The notes under the pieces: generated by a model
What the model was told of the DNA's origin: nothing
The model's database searches: none
The model's input: only the letters and a program-made list of their open reading frames with translations
Program-made: the position numbers and the translations under genes
NCBI GenBank assembly: GCA_002339165.1
Contig: DDJS01000074.1
Location: 1 to 8,702, forward strand
DNA: 8,702 nucleotides
Origin: Cellvibrionales bacterium UBA2618
Lineage (GTDB): Bacteria; Pseudomonadota; Gammaproteobacteria; Pseudomonadales; Porticoccaceae
Direction: 5' to 3'
Shown here: in pieces, positions 1-7,915 of the stretch
Position numbering within the stretch: the first letter of the stretch is position 1
Layout: the number at the start of each line of letters is the position of its first letter

Positions 1-962
1 GGTGCTAGACAGGCGACGGTCTGGCCATCGGGAAGCGCCAATTGATAGAGGTGGTTAGCGCCCTGAAAAATCTTTTCGACAATGTTGAGCTGGTGCCCAG
101 CATGGTCGTCAAACACCACCACGTCTGGACGCAGTAATAGTTTGATGCGTCCGGCGCACTGCTCTGGCCACTGCGAAGATGTTAGTTTGCCCCAACCGGC
201 ATCGAGATTACCGGCGGCATCGATGTCGATGTCGATCAGGTTGCCGGCGCCGATAAAGTCTGCGGCGAACAGCGTCGCCGGTCGCTGGTAGAGTTCGCGG
301 GGTGTGCCGATCTGATCGACTCGGCCATGGTTGAGCAAGACAATCTGGTCGGCCATGGCAAAGGCCTCGTCCTGATCGTGGGTCACCAACAGGGCGGTGA
401 CCTTACTGCGTTTCAGCAGGGCGCGGATCTCGCCGGCGAGTTGGCTGCGCCGAACGCTGTCGAGGTTAGAAAACGGCTCGTCCAGCAAAAGTATTTTTGG
501 ATTGGGCGCCAAGGCTCTGGCCAGTGCTACGCGCTGTTGTTGGCCACCCGATAGCTCGTGAGGGTAGCGCTCGATTTTGTTGCTCAGTCCGACCAAGTCG
601 AGCATCTCGGCGATTCGTGCGCGGCGCTCGTCGGCACTGCCCTGAGGCAATCCAAAGCCGATGTTGTCGCTGACGCTCAGATGGGGAAATAACGCAAAAT
701 CCTGAAATACCATACCCACCGCGCGCTCTTCCGGTACCTGCGCATATTGCGGCGTACTAATGGTCTGGCCGCGAAGGCTAATGGCACCGGCAGCGACCGG
801 TTCAAAGCCGGCTATGGCGCGCAGTAGACTGGTCTTACCGCAGCCCGAGGGGCCCAATAGGCAACCGATATCGCCTTCGGGTAGCGCAAACGAGACATCT
901 GCCACGGCACTAGCACCATCGTAGGCGATAGTGACTCGGTCTAGGGTCAGTTGGTTATCCAT
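1..962 (-). CDS. fbpC: Ferric iron ABC transporter ATP-binding protein (FbpC-like), 3' end outside window
   Basis: ATPase subunit that would power uptake of periplasmic Fe(3+) across the inner membrane, acting on its cytoplasmic face with the permease encoded just upstream. The frame opens with ATG at 962-960 and runs 320 codons to base 1 without a stop, so the gene is cut by the window edge. The nucleotide-binding domain is complete: Walker A GPSGCGKTS at residues 37-45, Q-loop Gln87 in VFQDF, ABC signature LSGGQQQR at 137-144, Walker B LLLDEP at 158-163 and the H-loop His195 in VTHDQDEA. From about residue 235 the protein continues into a C-terminal region of the accessory (TOBE-like) type found in the FbpC/PotA/MalK group, with LLLRPD near 275-280. 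The start overlaps the permease stop by 8 bases (ATGGATAA), as expected for a coupled operon. Sequence alone would also allow a spermidine, sulfate or thiosulfate ATPase; the ferric-binding protein in the same operon decides for iron. Confidence 0.93.
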   Translation of the reverse strand, partial: MDNQLTLDRVTIAYDGASAVADVSFALPEGDIGCLLGPSGCGKTSLLRAIAGFEPVAAGAISLRGQTISTPQYAQVPEERAVGMVFQDFALFPHLSVSDNIGFGLPQGSADERRARIAEMLDLVGLSNKIERYPHELSGGQQQRVALARALAPNPKILLLDEPFSNLDSVRRSQLAGEIRALLKRSKVTALLVTHDQDEAFAMADQIVLLNHGRVDQIGTPRELYQRPATLFAADFIGAGNLIDIDIDAAGNLDAGWGKLTSSQWPEQCAGRIKLLLRPDVVVFDDHAGHQLNIVEKIFQGANHLYQLALPDGQTVACLA

Positions 963-2625
963 GAGATCGGCGCTCGTGAAGCATAGTGCGAATGATTAAT
1001 AATACAGGTAATAGTGCGGTGGCGACAATCGCCAGAGCGGGTAGGGCAGCATCCACCAAACGCTCGTCTGAGGCCAATTCATAGGTGCGTACTGCCAAGG
1101 TGTTGAAATTGAATGGTCGAAGAATAAGCGTGGTCGGTAATTCCTTTAAAACATCGACAAACACCAGCAGTAGCGCGGTTAGTAGACTGGGGCGCAGCAG
1201 TGGCAGATGAATGCGGCTAAGCACTTGCAGCGGCGATGCGCCGAGCGATCGCGCCGATTCGTCGATGTTTGGCTTGATCGCGGTGAGGCCAGACTCGACG
1301 CTTTGCAGCGACACCGACAAAAACCGCACCACGTAGGCAAACAATAAAATGCCGATGGTGCCGCTCAACAGTAGCCCCGTCGGGTAGTTAAACCACGCAC
1401 TGCTAAGCGCGTCGATTTGTTGGTCGAGCCACCCAGCGGGCGCCATGATGCCGACCGCAATAACGGTGCCCGGCACCGCATAGCCAAGGTTGGCAATTTC
1501 GACTTGGGAGCGTTCGCGGCGGGTGTTAAAGCGACGCTTGGTATAGGCCAATAGCAGCGCGACCAACAGGCAGGCGATAGCGGCGGCGGTGGCGAGGGTA
1601 AAGCTGTTGACCAGCAATTCGCCAAAGTCGCGATTGAAATTAGACTGCCAGCGGCTGGTGGCCCAGTAAACCAATTGTAACGCCGGCAAGACAAACCCTA
1701 GCACCACGATAGTGGTGCCAAACACGCTTGCCAGCGGAGCGCGCCAACCGCGCAACACCAGCAGTTTGGGTGTGCCGCGAACGGTGCTTTGATGAAATCT
1801 AAGTCGCCGGCGCGATTCCCGTTCAAGCAGAATCAGCGCAAACACAAACAGCAGCAATAGCGCACAGAGTTGCGCCGCGGTGGTCAGCTCATCGAGGCCA
1901 TACCAAGTACGAAAAATACCCGTGGTAAAGGTGCTCACGCCAAAGTAGGCAACGGTGCCATAGTCGGCCAAGGTCTCCATCAATGCCAAGCTTAAACCGG
2001 CGGCGATGGCCGGTCGCGCCATCGGTAGCGAGACCCAAAAAAAGCTCTGCCACGGCCCCTTACCAAGGTTGCGGCTGGCCTCGAGAATCGCTTCTGATTG
2101 TCCGGCAAAGGCGACCCGCGCGAGAAGATACACGTAGGGATAGAGCACCAGCGAGAGCATGCATATAGCACCGCCCAAAGAGCGGATCTGCGGAAAATAA
2201 TAATCGCCATAGGACCAATTAAATACCTGCCGCAAGCCGGTTTGCACCGGGCCTGTCAGATCGAGCAGGCCAGTGTAGGTGTAGGCGATGATGTAGGCGG
2301 GCATGGCCATGGGCAACAACAGCGCCCAGCTCAGAAGTTTGCGCCCTGGGAATTCGCAGAGAGCGGTCAACCAGGCCGCGCTAACGCCAAGCAGCAAAGT
2401 GCCGACGCCGACGCCGGCAACCAGTAATAGCGAGTTAGCCACATAGTCGCCGAGCACCGTGCTATAGAGGTGCTGCCATGCGGCGCTAAAGGGTTGCAGC
2501 AGGCTACTGAGAATCACCAGCACCGGCAGTGCCAGCAGTGTGGTAACGAGGGTCGCTAGATTGCGCCAACTGGGGCGTTGGCGGCTGTCGCGGGGCGCGA
2601 TGGCGGCGTGCGCGGTTATTTCCAA
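955..2625 (-). CDS. fbpB: Ferric iron ABC transporter permease (FbpB/SfuB type, two fused permease halves)
   Basis: Inner-membrane channel of the iron importer, 556 residues, the double-length form usual for FbpB/SfuB, in which two permease domains are fused in one chain. Hydrophobic segments are spread over the whole length, the first at about residues 24-44. Each half has an EAA loop that docks to the ATPase: EASRNLGKGPW starting at Glu182 and ending near LPMARP, and ESARSLGASPLQ starting at Glu456 and ending near LPLLRP. The frame starts with TTG at 2625-2623. No ATG occurs before residue 106, which lies inside the first domain, so the TTG start is favoured. That start overlaps the stop of the binding-protein gene by 10 bases, which points to translational coupling and lowered expression relative to the binding protein. 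The C-terminus (HERRSHG) overlaps the ATPase start. No frameshift or missing segment is seen. Confidence 0.93.
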   Translation of the reverse strand: MEITAHAAIAPRDSRQRPSWRNLATLVTTLLALPVLVILSSLLQPFSAAWQHLYSTVLGDYVANSLLLVAGVGVGTLLLGVSAAWLTALCEFPGRKLLSWALLLPMAMPAYIIAYTYTGLLDLTGPVQTGLRQVFNWSYGDYYFPQIRSLGGAICMLSLVLYPYVYLLARVAFAGQSEAILEASRNLGKGPWQSFFWVSLPMARPAIAAGLSLALMETLADYGTVAYFGVSTFTTGIFRTWYGLDELTTAAQLCALLLLFVFALILLERESRRRLRFHQSTVRGTPKLLVLRGWRAPLASVFGTTIVVLGFVLPALQLVYWATSRWQSNFNRDFGELLVNSFTLATAAAIACLLVALLLAYTKRRFNTRRERSQVEIANLGYAVPGTVIAVGIMAPAGWLDQQIDALSSAWFNYPTGLLLSGTIGILLFAYVVRFLSVSLQSVESGLTAIKPNIDESARSLGASPLQVLSRIHLPLLRPSLLTALLLVFVDVLKELPTTLILRPFNFNTLAVRTYELASDERLVDAALPALAIVATALLPVLLIIRTMLHERRSHG

Positions 2626-3650
2626 CCCGCCCGATCCATCGCCATAATGGCGTTGGCGTTGTTGCGTCCCAGTTCGGTGACGTTTAATTGATCGGCGTCA
2701 AAGCCTCCCCAGGTGCGCAGAGTTTCGCTAACCTCGATGTCGGCGCGTACCGGAAATTCATTGTTCATTTCGGCATACCAGCGCTGGCTTTCATCGCTAG
2801 CTAAAAAGGCGATCAGTTGTGCGGCAAGTTCTGGGTTTTGCGACGAGCGGGTGACGCCAGCGCCAGAGATATTGATGTGGGTTCCACGGCCGTCTTGATT
2901 GGGCCAAAACAACCCAACGCTCGATGCGGCTTTGAGCTGAGCTGGATCGCTGGAGCGCAACATACCGCCGAGGTAGTAACTGTTGACGATGGCAACATCG
3001 CACAGTCCCGCGGCAACCGCTTTGATCTGATCGCGATCGCCACCGGCAGGGGTGCGCGCAAAATTGGCGACCAATCCCTCGAGCCAGGTTTCGGTGTGCT
3101 GCATTCCCTCTGTGGCAAGCATGCTCGCGACCAGCGACTGGTTGTAGATGTTGCTGGAGGAGCGCACGCAAACCTTGCCGCGCCAGCGTGGCTCGGCTAG
3201 TGCCTCGTAGTTGCTCAACTGTTCGACGCCGACGCGATCTTTGGCATAGACAATCACCCGCGCGCGCACACTAAGCCCAAACCACTGGTCATCGGTGCTT
3301 CGCAAGTGCTGCGGGATCGCGGCATTTAGCCGCTCGGAAATCATCGGTTGCAATACCCCAGCCTGCTGCGCGCGGTAGAGTCGACCGGCGTCGACGGTCA
3401 GCAACAGATCGGCGGGCGAGTTGATGCCCTCGCTTTGAAGGCGCGTCAGCAGCGCATCGCCCTTGCCGGTGACTAGATTAATCTGCGTGCCAGTTGCTTC
3501 GCTAAAACGATCGAGCAGCGGTTTGATCAGCGCCTCTTTACGCGCCGAATAAATATTTAGCTCGCTGGATGTGAGCGTGTCGGGGCTACCCATGCCAAAC
3601 GCAGAGGTCGTGCCTAGAGCGATTGTGAGGCCGATCGCGGAGATTTTCAT
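2616..3650 (-). CDS. fbpA: Periplasmic ferric-iron-binding protein (FbpA/FutA-like)
   Basis: Extracytoplasmic solute-binding protein that captures Fe(3+) and delivers it to the permease encoded directly downstream. It has 344 residues, a normal length for the family. The N-terminus (MKISAIGLTIALGTTSAFG) looks like a Sec signal peptide, with cleavage near residue 19-24 and no lipobox. The mature start LNIYSARKE and the following VTGKGDALLTRLQSEG match the FutA/IdiA/FbpA group. The adjacent tyrosine pair Tyr225-Tyr226 in NSYYLGG is the hallmark iron ligand pair, and Tyr34, Tyr135 and Tyr169 are further candidate ligands. The position that is His9 in Haemophilus FbpA seems not to be His here, which would fit the tyrosine-rich FutA-like subgroup; that comparison is from memory. 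The start ATG at 3650-3648 has a good ribosome site, AGGAAG, a few bases upstream. It is the first gene of a three-gene operon behind a Fur-like operator. Confidence in iron as substrate is high but not absolute. Confidence 0.93.
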   Translation of the reverse strand: MKISAIGLTIALGTTSAFGMGSPDTLTSSELNIYSARKEALIKPLLDRFSEATGTQINLVTGKGDALLTRLQSEGINSPADLLLTVDAGRLYRAQQAGVLQPMISERLNAAIPQHLRSTDDQWFGLSVRARVIVYAKDRVGVEQLSNYEALAEPRWRGKVCVRSSSNIYNQSLVASMLATEGMQHTETWLEGLVANFARTPAGGDRDQIKAVAAGLCDVAIVNSYYLGGMLRSSDPAQLKAASSVGLFWPNQDGRGTHINISGAGVTRSSQNPELAAQLIAFLASDESQRWYAEMNNEFPVRADIEVSETLRTWGGFDADQLNVTELGRNNANAIMAMDRAGWK

Positions 3651-3673
3651 GGGGCTTCCTACAGTACTTGGCT

Positions 3674-3692
3674 GAGAACGGTAATTATTCTC
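3674..3692. promoter_or_regulatory. Fur box (predicted) in front of the iron-uptake operon
   Basis: The 19-mer GAGAACGGTAATTATTCTC agrees with the classical Fur consensus GATAATGATAATCATTATC at 14 of 19 positions by hand count, including GAGAA/TTCTC outer arms. It sits 24 bases upstream of the fbpA start codon and covers the predicted -10 hexamer of that gene. Iron-loaded Fur bound here would block RNA polymerase, so transcription of the importer should rise under iron starvation. Placement in front of a ferric importer makes the call strong. No binding evidence is available. Confidence 0.8.
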
Positions 3693-3711
3693 ATTTACGC
3701 GAAAAATGCAA
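3684..3711 (-). promoter_or_regulatory. Predicted sigma-70 promoter of the iron-uptake operon
   Basis: Read on the minus strand, TTGCAT (3711-3706) serves as the -35 element and AATAAT (3689-3684, five of six matches to TATAAT) as the -10 element, separated by 16 bases. The -10 lies inside the Fur-like 19-mer. Transcription would start about 25-30 bases before the fbpA ATG, giving a short leader that contains the AGGAAG ribosome site at about 3660-3655. Confidence 0.6.
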
Positions 3712-3747
3712 GCTAAGTCGCCGTTGATTCGACCTTTAAATCGTCCG

Positions 3748-3763
3748 TTTTGGACAATGGCCA
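3748..3763 (-). promoter_or_regulatory. Recurrent 16-base motif, copy 1 (possible regulator site)
   Basis: On the minus strand this reads TGGCCATTGTCCAAAA. The plus strand at 8020-8035 reads TGGCCACTGTCCAAAA, a 15 of 16 match. Both copies lie in the noncoding DNA upstream of an acyl-CoA dehydrogenase gene, here 355 bases before the start codon, but in opposite orientations relative to the gene. Possible roles are an operator for a shared regulator or a remnant of duplication. I do not recognise the motif with certainty. Confidence 0.45.
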
Positions 3764-3958
3764 GCGCCGCTTGTCAGTCGTTATTGATAAGTGTATCGAC
3801 GCGCGTGGGGGTGCCCATAATAAATATATTTTGTGCGATTTGAGCCGCCCGCCATGCTGATTTTGATGATGCTAGACCGAGCCAGAACACTGTCCCAGCG
3901 CCACCCCATTCGGCCTCGATGTTGGTCTGCATATTTTGCTTATTCGGCGTGGGTGGTT

Positions 3959-3968
3959 AGATTAATCT
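3959..3968. repeat. 10-base palindrome upstream of the acyl-CoA dehydrogenase
   Basis: AGATTAATCT is a perfect inverted repeat located 150 bases before the ATG at 4119. It is short enough to arise by chance in 8.7 kb, but its position in an otherwise unassigned leader makes it a possible half of a regulator site. Confidence 0.25.
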
Positions 3969-4118
3969 CGGCCCAACGTCAAATAGCGTTCGATAGAATG
4001 ACCTATCCTTATCAATCGCTGCAATCGAAGCGCTTGTTGTCGCGCGCAGGACAGCGCTGTGTGCATCGCCGTGGTAGTATTTGCAGCTTGTAGGCCAGTA
4101 CTTTTTTGGAGATAACCC

Positions 4119-5918
4119 ATGTCAATGATTGTCAACCGTCGAGACCTCGATTTCATGCTTTATGAAACCCTGGCTATGCATGAATTGCTGAAATCGCCGC
4201 GTTATAGTGATTATGATCGAAGTGCAATCGACGCTGTGTTTGACCTTGCGCAATCGATCGCCGAAGATAAATTTTTATCCTGTGCCAGCAAGGGGGATGC
4301 CGAAGAACCGGCGTTCGTTGATGGCAGTGCGGTGTTAATTCCCGAAATTAAATACGCCGTTGACGCGTTCCGCGAAGCGGGTTTGTCGACCACTGCATAC
4401 GACACCGACATCGGTGGCATGCAGGTGCCGACGATGGTCGATCAGGCGCTGAAGGGCATGTTTGCCTGCGCTAATACGGCGGTTTTTAATTACTTATTTT
4501 TGAGTCAAGGGGTTGCCAATATGCTCAACGCCTGCGGCTCAGAGGCGCTCAAAAAACGTTACCTGCCCAATCTTGTCGCCGGTCACTGGCTCGGCACCAT
4601 GTGCCTGTCGGAGACTCAAGCGGGTTCGTCATTGGCGGATATTCGCACCAAGGCCGAGCTATTGGCCGACGGCAGCTACAAGCTTACCGGTACTAAGATG
4701 TGGATTTCGTGTGGCGACCACCAAATTTCTGACAATATTATTCATATGGTATTGGCAAAAATTCCAGGGGGGCCGCCGGGCGTTAAAGGTATTTCATTGT
4801 TTTTAGTGCCTAAAAATCGCCTGACCGACGAGGGCGAGATCGGCGAAGACAACAACATTGTATTGGCCGGTCTGAACCACAAAATGGGCCAGCGGGCTAC
4901 CATCAACTGCCTACTCAATTTTGGTGAGGGGGGCGATTCGATTGGTTACCTCGTCGGCGACGAAAATTGTGGTTTGGCGAACATGTTTAACATGATGAAC
5001 GAGGCGCGCCTGTCGGTGGGTATGGCGGCGGTAATGTGTGGTTTAGGCGGCTATCTCTATTCGCTGGATTATGCGCGCAACCGCCCTCAAGGTCGGCGTT
5101 TGGTCGATCGCGATCCGACCTCAGCGATGGTGATGATTAGCCAGCACGCCGATGTTAAACGCATGCTGATGACCCAAAAGGCGTTTGTTGAAGGGGCACA
5201 GATGTTGGTCTATTACTGCGCCCGCCTGATCGACCAACAAAAGCTGGCGGCGGACAAAGAACAGCAGCAGCGCATCGAACTGTTGCTCGATTTACTGACG
5301 CCGATCGCCAAGTCGTGGCCGTCAGAGTTTTGCTTAGAGGCCAACAAGCTGGCCATTCAAGTGCTCGGTGGCTATGGCTATACCCGCGACTATCCAGTCG
5401 AGCGACTGTATCGCGATAACCGCTTAAACCACATTCACGAGGGCACGCTGGGTATTCAGGCCATCGATCTGCTCGGCCGCAAGGTACGCATAAAAGATGG
5501 TATGGCGCTAAAACTTCTTCGCCAAGAGATGCAAACTACGCTGGCTGACGCCAGTTCAATACCCGAACTGGCGTCCTATGCCGAGCAGTTGGAGGCGGCG
5601 TTAGCCGAGGTGGAGTGTACTGTAAAGGCGGTGAATATGGCCGACAATCCCGAACTCGGATTGGCCAACGCGACGTTATTTTTGCATGCCACTGGGCACG
5701 TGGTAATCGCATGGATGTGGCTCATGCAGGCGCTGGCTGCGCTGCGCGGGCGTTCCTGTGGCGAGGCTGCTGACGCCGATTTTTACAGTGGAAAGTTGGC
5801 GGCTGTGGCGTTCTTTTATGGTTATGAACTGCCTAAGGCGTTCGCCGATTTACGTTTGGTGGCGGCGCTTGACACTACTTGCTACGATCTTACCGACGAG
5901 CAATTTATCGGCGTTTAA
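4119..5918 (+). CDS. Acyl-CoA dehydrogenase, long (about 600-aa) form, DmdC-like
   Basis: FAD-dependent enzyme that introduces a trans-2 double bond into an acyl-CoA thioester in the cytoplasm. Its 599 residues are longer than the usual 380-400 of classical ACADs and match the subgroup that includes 3-methylmercaptopropionyl-CoA dehydrogenase (DmdC) and fatty-acyl enzymes with an additional C-terminal helical domain. Visible parts are an N-terminal extension and alpha domain (about 1-155), a middle beta domain beginning with MCLSETQAGSS (161-171) and GTKMWISCGDH (191-201), a C-terminal alpha domain with NEARLSVG (294-301) and the FAD/dimer motif LGGYGYTRDYPVER (416-429), then an extra domain from about 465 to the end. 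HEGT at 440-443 places Glu441 as the likely catalytic base. Start ATG 4119 has GGAG seven bases upstream. It begins a same-strand run with the hydrolase and SDR genes. The natural acyl chain cannot be told from sequence; DmdC itself is only a relative, not a proven identity. Confidence 0.93.
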   Translation: MSMIVNRRDLDFMLYETLAMHELLKSPRYSDYDRSAIDAVFDLAQSIAEDKFLSCASKGDAEEPAFVDGSAVLIPEIKYAVDAFREAGLSTTAYDTDIGGMQVPTMVDQALKGMFACANTAVFNYLFLSQGVANMLNACGSEALKKRYLPNLVAGHWLGTMCLSETQAGSSLADIRTKAELLADGSYKLTGTKMWISCGDHQISDNIIHMVLAKIPGGPPGVKGISLFLVPKNRLTDEGEIGEDNNIVLAGLNHKMGQRATINCLLNFGEGGDSIGYLVGDENCGLANMFNMMNEARLSVGMAAVMCGLGGYLYSLDYARNRPQGRRLVDRDPTSAMVMISQHADVKRMLMTQKAFVEGAQMLVYYCARLIDQQKLAADKEQQQRIELLLDLLTPIAKSWPSEFCLEANKLAIQVLGGYGYTRDYPVERLYRDNRLNHIHEGTLGIQAIDLLGRKVRIKDGMALKLLRQEMQTTLADASSIPELASYAEQLEAALAEVECTVKAVNMADNPELGLANATLFLHATGHVVIAWMWLMQALAALRGRSCGEAADADFYSGKLAAVAFFYGYELPKAFADLRLVAALDTTCYDLTDEQFIGV

Positions 5919-6061
5919 ATGACGCTGGTTTAATCGGCGGGCGCGCATTGAGGGTTTGCAATGTCGCCTTTTCTCGCAGTCCCTCAGCTCGCTAAGTAGC
6001 CCGATCGGCTGGCTGTAAATGGGTTGTTTCTGAGCACTTTTTGTAGGGAGATATTGATCAC

Positions 6062-7027
6062 ATGATAAAAGCATTTAAAGCTGGATTTTTGGCGTTTGCA
6101 ATACTGTCACTGGCAGGGCATAGCATGGGTCATGATGGCCCCGAAGTGCCGGAGGCCAGCCAGTTAGACGATCTGTTTATGGCGTTTGGTTGGGATGTGC
6201 CAAATACCGTGGTTAAATCTGAAAAAATTAGCGATGGCCTGTTTGTATTTACCGGCATTGGTGGCAACGTTGCGGTGAATATAGGTGCCGATGGCGTGTT
6301 AATTGTCGACGACCAAATTCCCCAAATGATACCCAAAATTAAAGCCAAAATCGTTGAGCTTGGTGGCCAAGGTATCGATTATGCGATCAATACCCACTGG
6401 CACTTTGATCATGCGGATGGCAATCTCGCTCTGGCTGATTCTGAGACGATCATCATCGCGCAGGCCAATTCGCGACGTATGATGCAATCCGACCACCTTA
6501 TTAATATGGTCGGGTTATCGTATTTACAACCTGCTTATCCGCAGGGCGCGCTCCCTAAAGTGACCTTTGACCGCAGTATGCAGTTGCACGTGAATGGCCA
6601 GAAAATTGACCTTTTGCACTTTACTGCGGCGCATACCACCGGCGATGCGGCGGTGATCTTTCGCGGCAGCAACGCGGTACATATGGGCGATGTCTACAAC
6701 ACCCAATACCCGTTTATCGACGCTGGCAATGGCGGTTCTATGGACGGGATGATCGCTTTTTGCCAAGCGGTTCTAGAGCAAATTGATAAAACTACCTTGG
6801 TGATCCCTGGTCATGGCGTCGTCGGTAGTTACCAAGATTTAATCGACTATGTCGATATGCTGATCGAAGTGCGTAAAAGAATGCTGGCGATGATTGATCA
6901 AGGCGCGAGTCTCGACGAGATCATGGCGTCGGGGTTGACCTCGGATTGGGATGCCGTGCGCGGTGATAGCTCGCTGTTTGTCAATCGTGCCTACCAAAGC
7001 CTGACTCACCGTATTGTCGATCGCTGA
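6062..7027 (+). CDS. Exported metallo-beta-lactamase-fold hydrolase with a full two-metal site
   Basis: Predicted zinc-dependent hydrolase of 321 residues. The N-terminus (MIKAFKAGFLAFAILSLAG) is a basic start followed by a hydrophobic core, so export to the periplasm is likely, with cleavage around residue 20-24; there is no lipobox cysteine. The metal ligands of the fold are all present: THWHFDH at 111-117 (His112, His114, Asp116, His117), His191 in AHTTGD, Asp210 in HMGDVYN and His251 in PGHG. The Asp210 bridge is the glyoxalase-II/lactonase/esterase pattern and not the Cys or Ser typical of class B beta-lactamases, so an ester, thioester or lactone substrate is more likely than an antibiotic. 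That is inference from family pattern. The ATG at 6062 has GGGAG eleven bases upstream (6046-6050), a slightly long spacing. It lies 143 bases after the dehydrogenase and 93 before the SDR on the same strand, possibly one transcript. Confidence 0.85.
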   Translation: MIKAFKAGFLAFAILSLAGHSMGHDGPEVPEASQLDDLFMAFGWDVPNTVVKSEKISDGLFVFTGIGGNVAVNIGADGVLIVDDQIPQMIPKIKAKIVELGGQGIDYAINTHWHFDHADGNLALADSETIIIAQANSRRMMQSDHLINMVGLSYLQPAYPQGALPKVTFDRSMQLHVNGQKIDLLHFTAAHTTGDAAVIFRGSNAVHMGDVYNTQYPFIDAGNGGSMDGMIAFCQAVLEQIDKTTLVIPGHGVVGSYQDLIDYVDMLIEVRKRMLAMIDQGASLDEIMASGLTSDWDAVRGDSSLFVNRAYQSLTHRIVDR

Positions 7028-7088
7028 GGTGGGTTACAAAGTACTTTAATGCGACGGTTGCTTTTGTTTGTGGCTGTCATATTTGCAA

Positions 7089-7103
7089 GCTGAACCTTTC
7101 AGC
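7089..7103. repeat. Small hairpin in the leader of the SDR gene
   Basis: GCTGAA, loop CCT, TTCAGC form a perfect six-base-pair stem 12 bases before the AGGAG ribosome site. There is no following T-run, so it is not a standard intrinsic terminator. It could be an operator or a weak RNA structure near the translation start, or chance. Confidence 0.3.
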
Positions 7104-7120
7104 GACACACCACTAGGAGA

Positions 7121-7915
7121 ATGATGTTGGATACCAGTAAGCTTTTTTCATTGCAGGGCCGCGTGGCACTGGTCACGGGAGGTTCGCGCAACCTCGGTAA
7201 AACTATCGCCGAGGCCTACATCGCCCAGGGCGCCACCGTATACATCAGCGCGCGCAAAGTTGCCGACTGCGAGGCCACCGCCGAGGAACTGGGCCCAAAT
7301 TGTCATTCGTTGCCCCAAGACGTGAGTACCGTTGAGGGCGTTAGGGCGTTGGCTCAAGCGTTTGCAGACCGGGAGCAGCGGCTGGATATTTTGGTCAACA
7401 ATGCCGGTGCTGCATGGGGCGCGCCATTTGAAGAATTTCCAGAGGCCGGTTGGGACAAGGTTATGGACCTCAATCTTAAGTCTCCGTTCTTTCTGATTCA
7501 GGCGCTGCATGGCCACTTGAAAGCCAGCGGCGCTGACGGTCGGCCTGCCAAAGTGATCAATATTACATCGATCGATGGTCAACGATTGAGCGCATGGGAT
7601 ACCTACAGTTACCACGCGTCTAAGTCGGGCCTGATCTACCTCACCAAACGTCTGGCTGCACACCTGATCAAGGACAATATCGTCGTCACTTCGATCGCCC
7701 CAGGGGCGTTTGCCTCGGATATGAATCGCGCTGCGCGGGATCACGCCGACAGTCTGACGAAGTACATCCCGAGCGGCCGCATTGGCAACGACGAAGACCT
7801 CGCCGGCGCGGCTATTTATCTGGCTAGCAGAGCCGGGGATTATGTTGTCGGCGATACTATTACAGTCGATGGTGGCGTAGTTCATGCCTCGATCGCTCGG
7901 CTTGGCGATGCCTAA
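7121..7915 (+). CDS. Short-chain dehydrogenase/reductase (classical SDR, RhlG-like)
   Basis: NAD(P)(H)-dependent oxidoreductase of 264 residues, the usual classical SDR length. The Rossmann motif TGGSRNLG (19-26) and NNAG (93-96) are present, as is the catalytic tetrad Asn118, Ser150, Tyr164 and Lys168 (YHASK). Arg23 in the glycine loop and SARK at 43-46, with no acidic residue after the second strand, suggest NADPH preference. The overall pattern (FSLQGRVALVTGGSR, ISAR, NNAGAAWGAPFE, VINITSIDG) resembles Pseudomonas RhlG, an NADPH-dependent beta-ketoacyl reductase, which would suit a pathway handling hydroxyacyl or ketoacyl compounds. The start is uncertain between tandem ATGs at 7121 and 7124: AGGAG at 7115-7119 is one base from the first and four from the second, so 7124 may be the true start. 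It follows the hydrolase gene by 93 bases on the same strand. The substrate is not known. Confidence 0.92.
   Translation: MMLDTSKLFSLQGRVALVTGGSRNLGKTIAEAYIAQGATVYISARKVADCEATAEELGPNCHSLPQDVSTVEGVRALAQAFADREQRLDILVNNAGAAWGAPFEEFPEAGWDKVMDLNLKSPFFLIQALHGHLKASGADGRPAKVINITSIDGQRLSAWDTYSYHASKSGLIYLTKRLAAHLIKDNIVVTSIAPGAFASDMNRAARDHADSLTKYIPSGRIGNDEDLAGAAIYLASRAGDYVVGDTITVDGGVVHASIARLGDA

Larger units (their letters stand above)
3651..4118. other. Divergent intergenic region between the iron operon and the acyl-CoA dehydrogenase cluster
   Basis: These 468 bases separate two divergent transcription units. The left end carries the iron promoter and Fur-like site. A 16-base motif that recurs before the second dehydrogenase gene lies at 3748-3763. 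An AT-rich stretch (about 3817-3832, taataaatatatttt) and a perfect 10-base palindrome AGATTAATCT at 3959-3968 are further candidate control sites for the rightward gene. The dehydrogenase has a clear ribosome site, GGAG at 4108-4111, seven bases before its ATG. I could not find a convincing -35/-10 pair for it. An open frame at 3833-4093 has no recognisable protein features and is not called as a gene. Confidence 0.7.

Noticed and set aside
82..554. Two plus-strand open frames at 82-291 and 327-554
   Set aside because: Both lie opposite the ABC ATPase, whose Walker A, signature and Walker B motifs establish the minus strand as coding.
2817..3200. A 127-codon plus-strand frame opposite the iron-binding protein gene
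   Set aside because: It is the antisense of a clearly functional gene and has no protein features of its own.
3833..4093. An 86-codon open frame in the divergent intergenic region
   Set aside because: It starts with a non-ATG codon without a ribosome site, has no known motif, and overlaps a region that probably carries promoter sequences.
5919..6061. A possible intrinsic terminator after the first dehydrogenase
   Set aside because: The CCGATCGG palindrome near 6001 and nearby stems are short and no T-run follows, so read-through into the hydrolase gene is equally likely.
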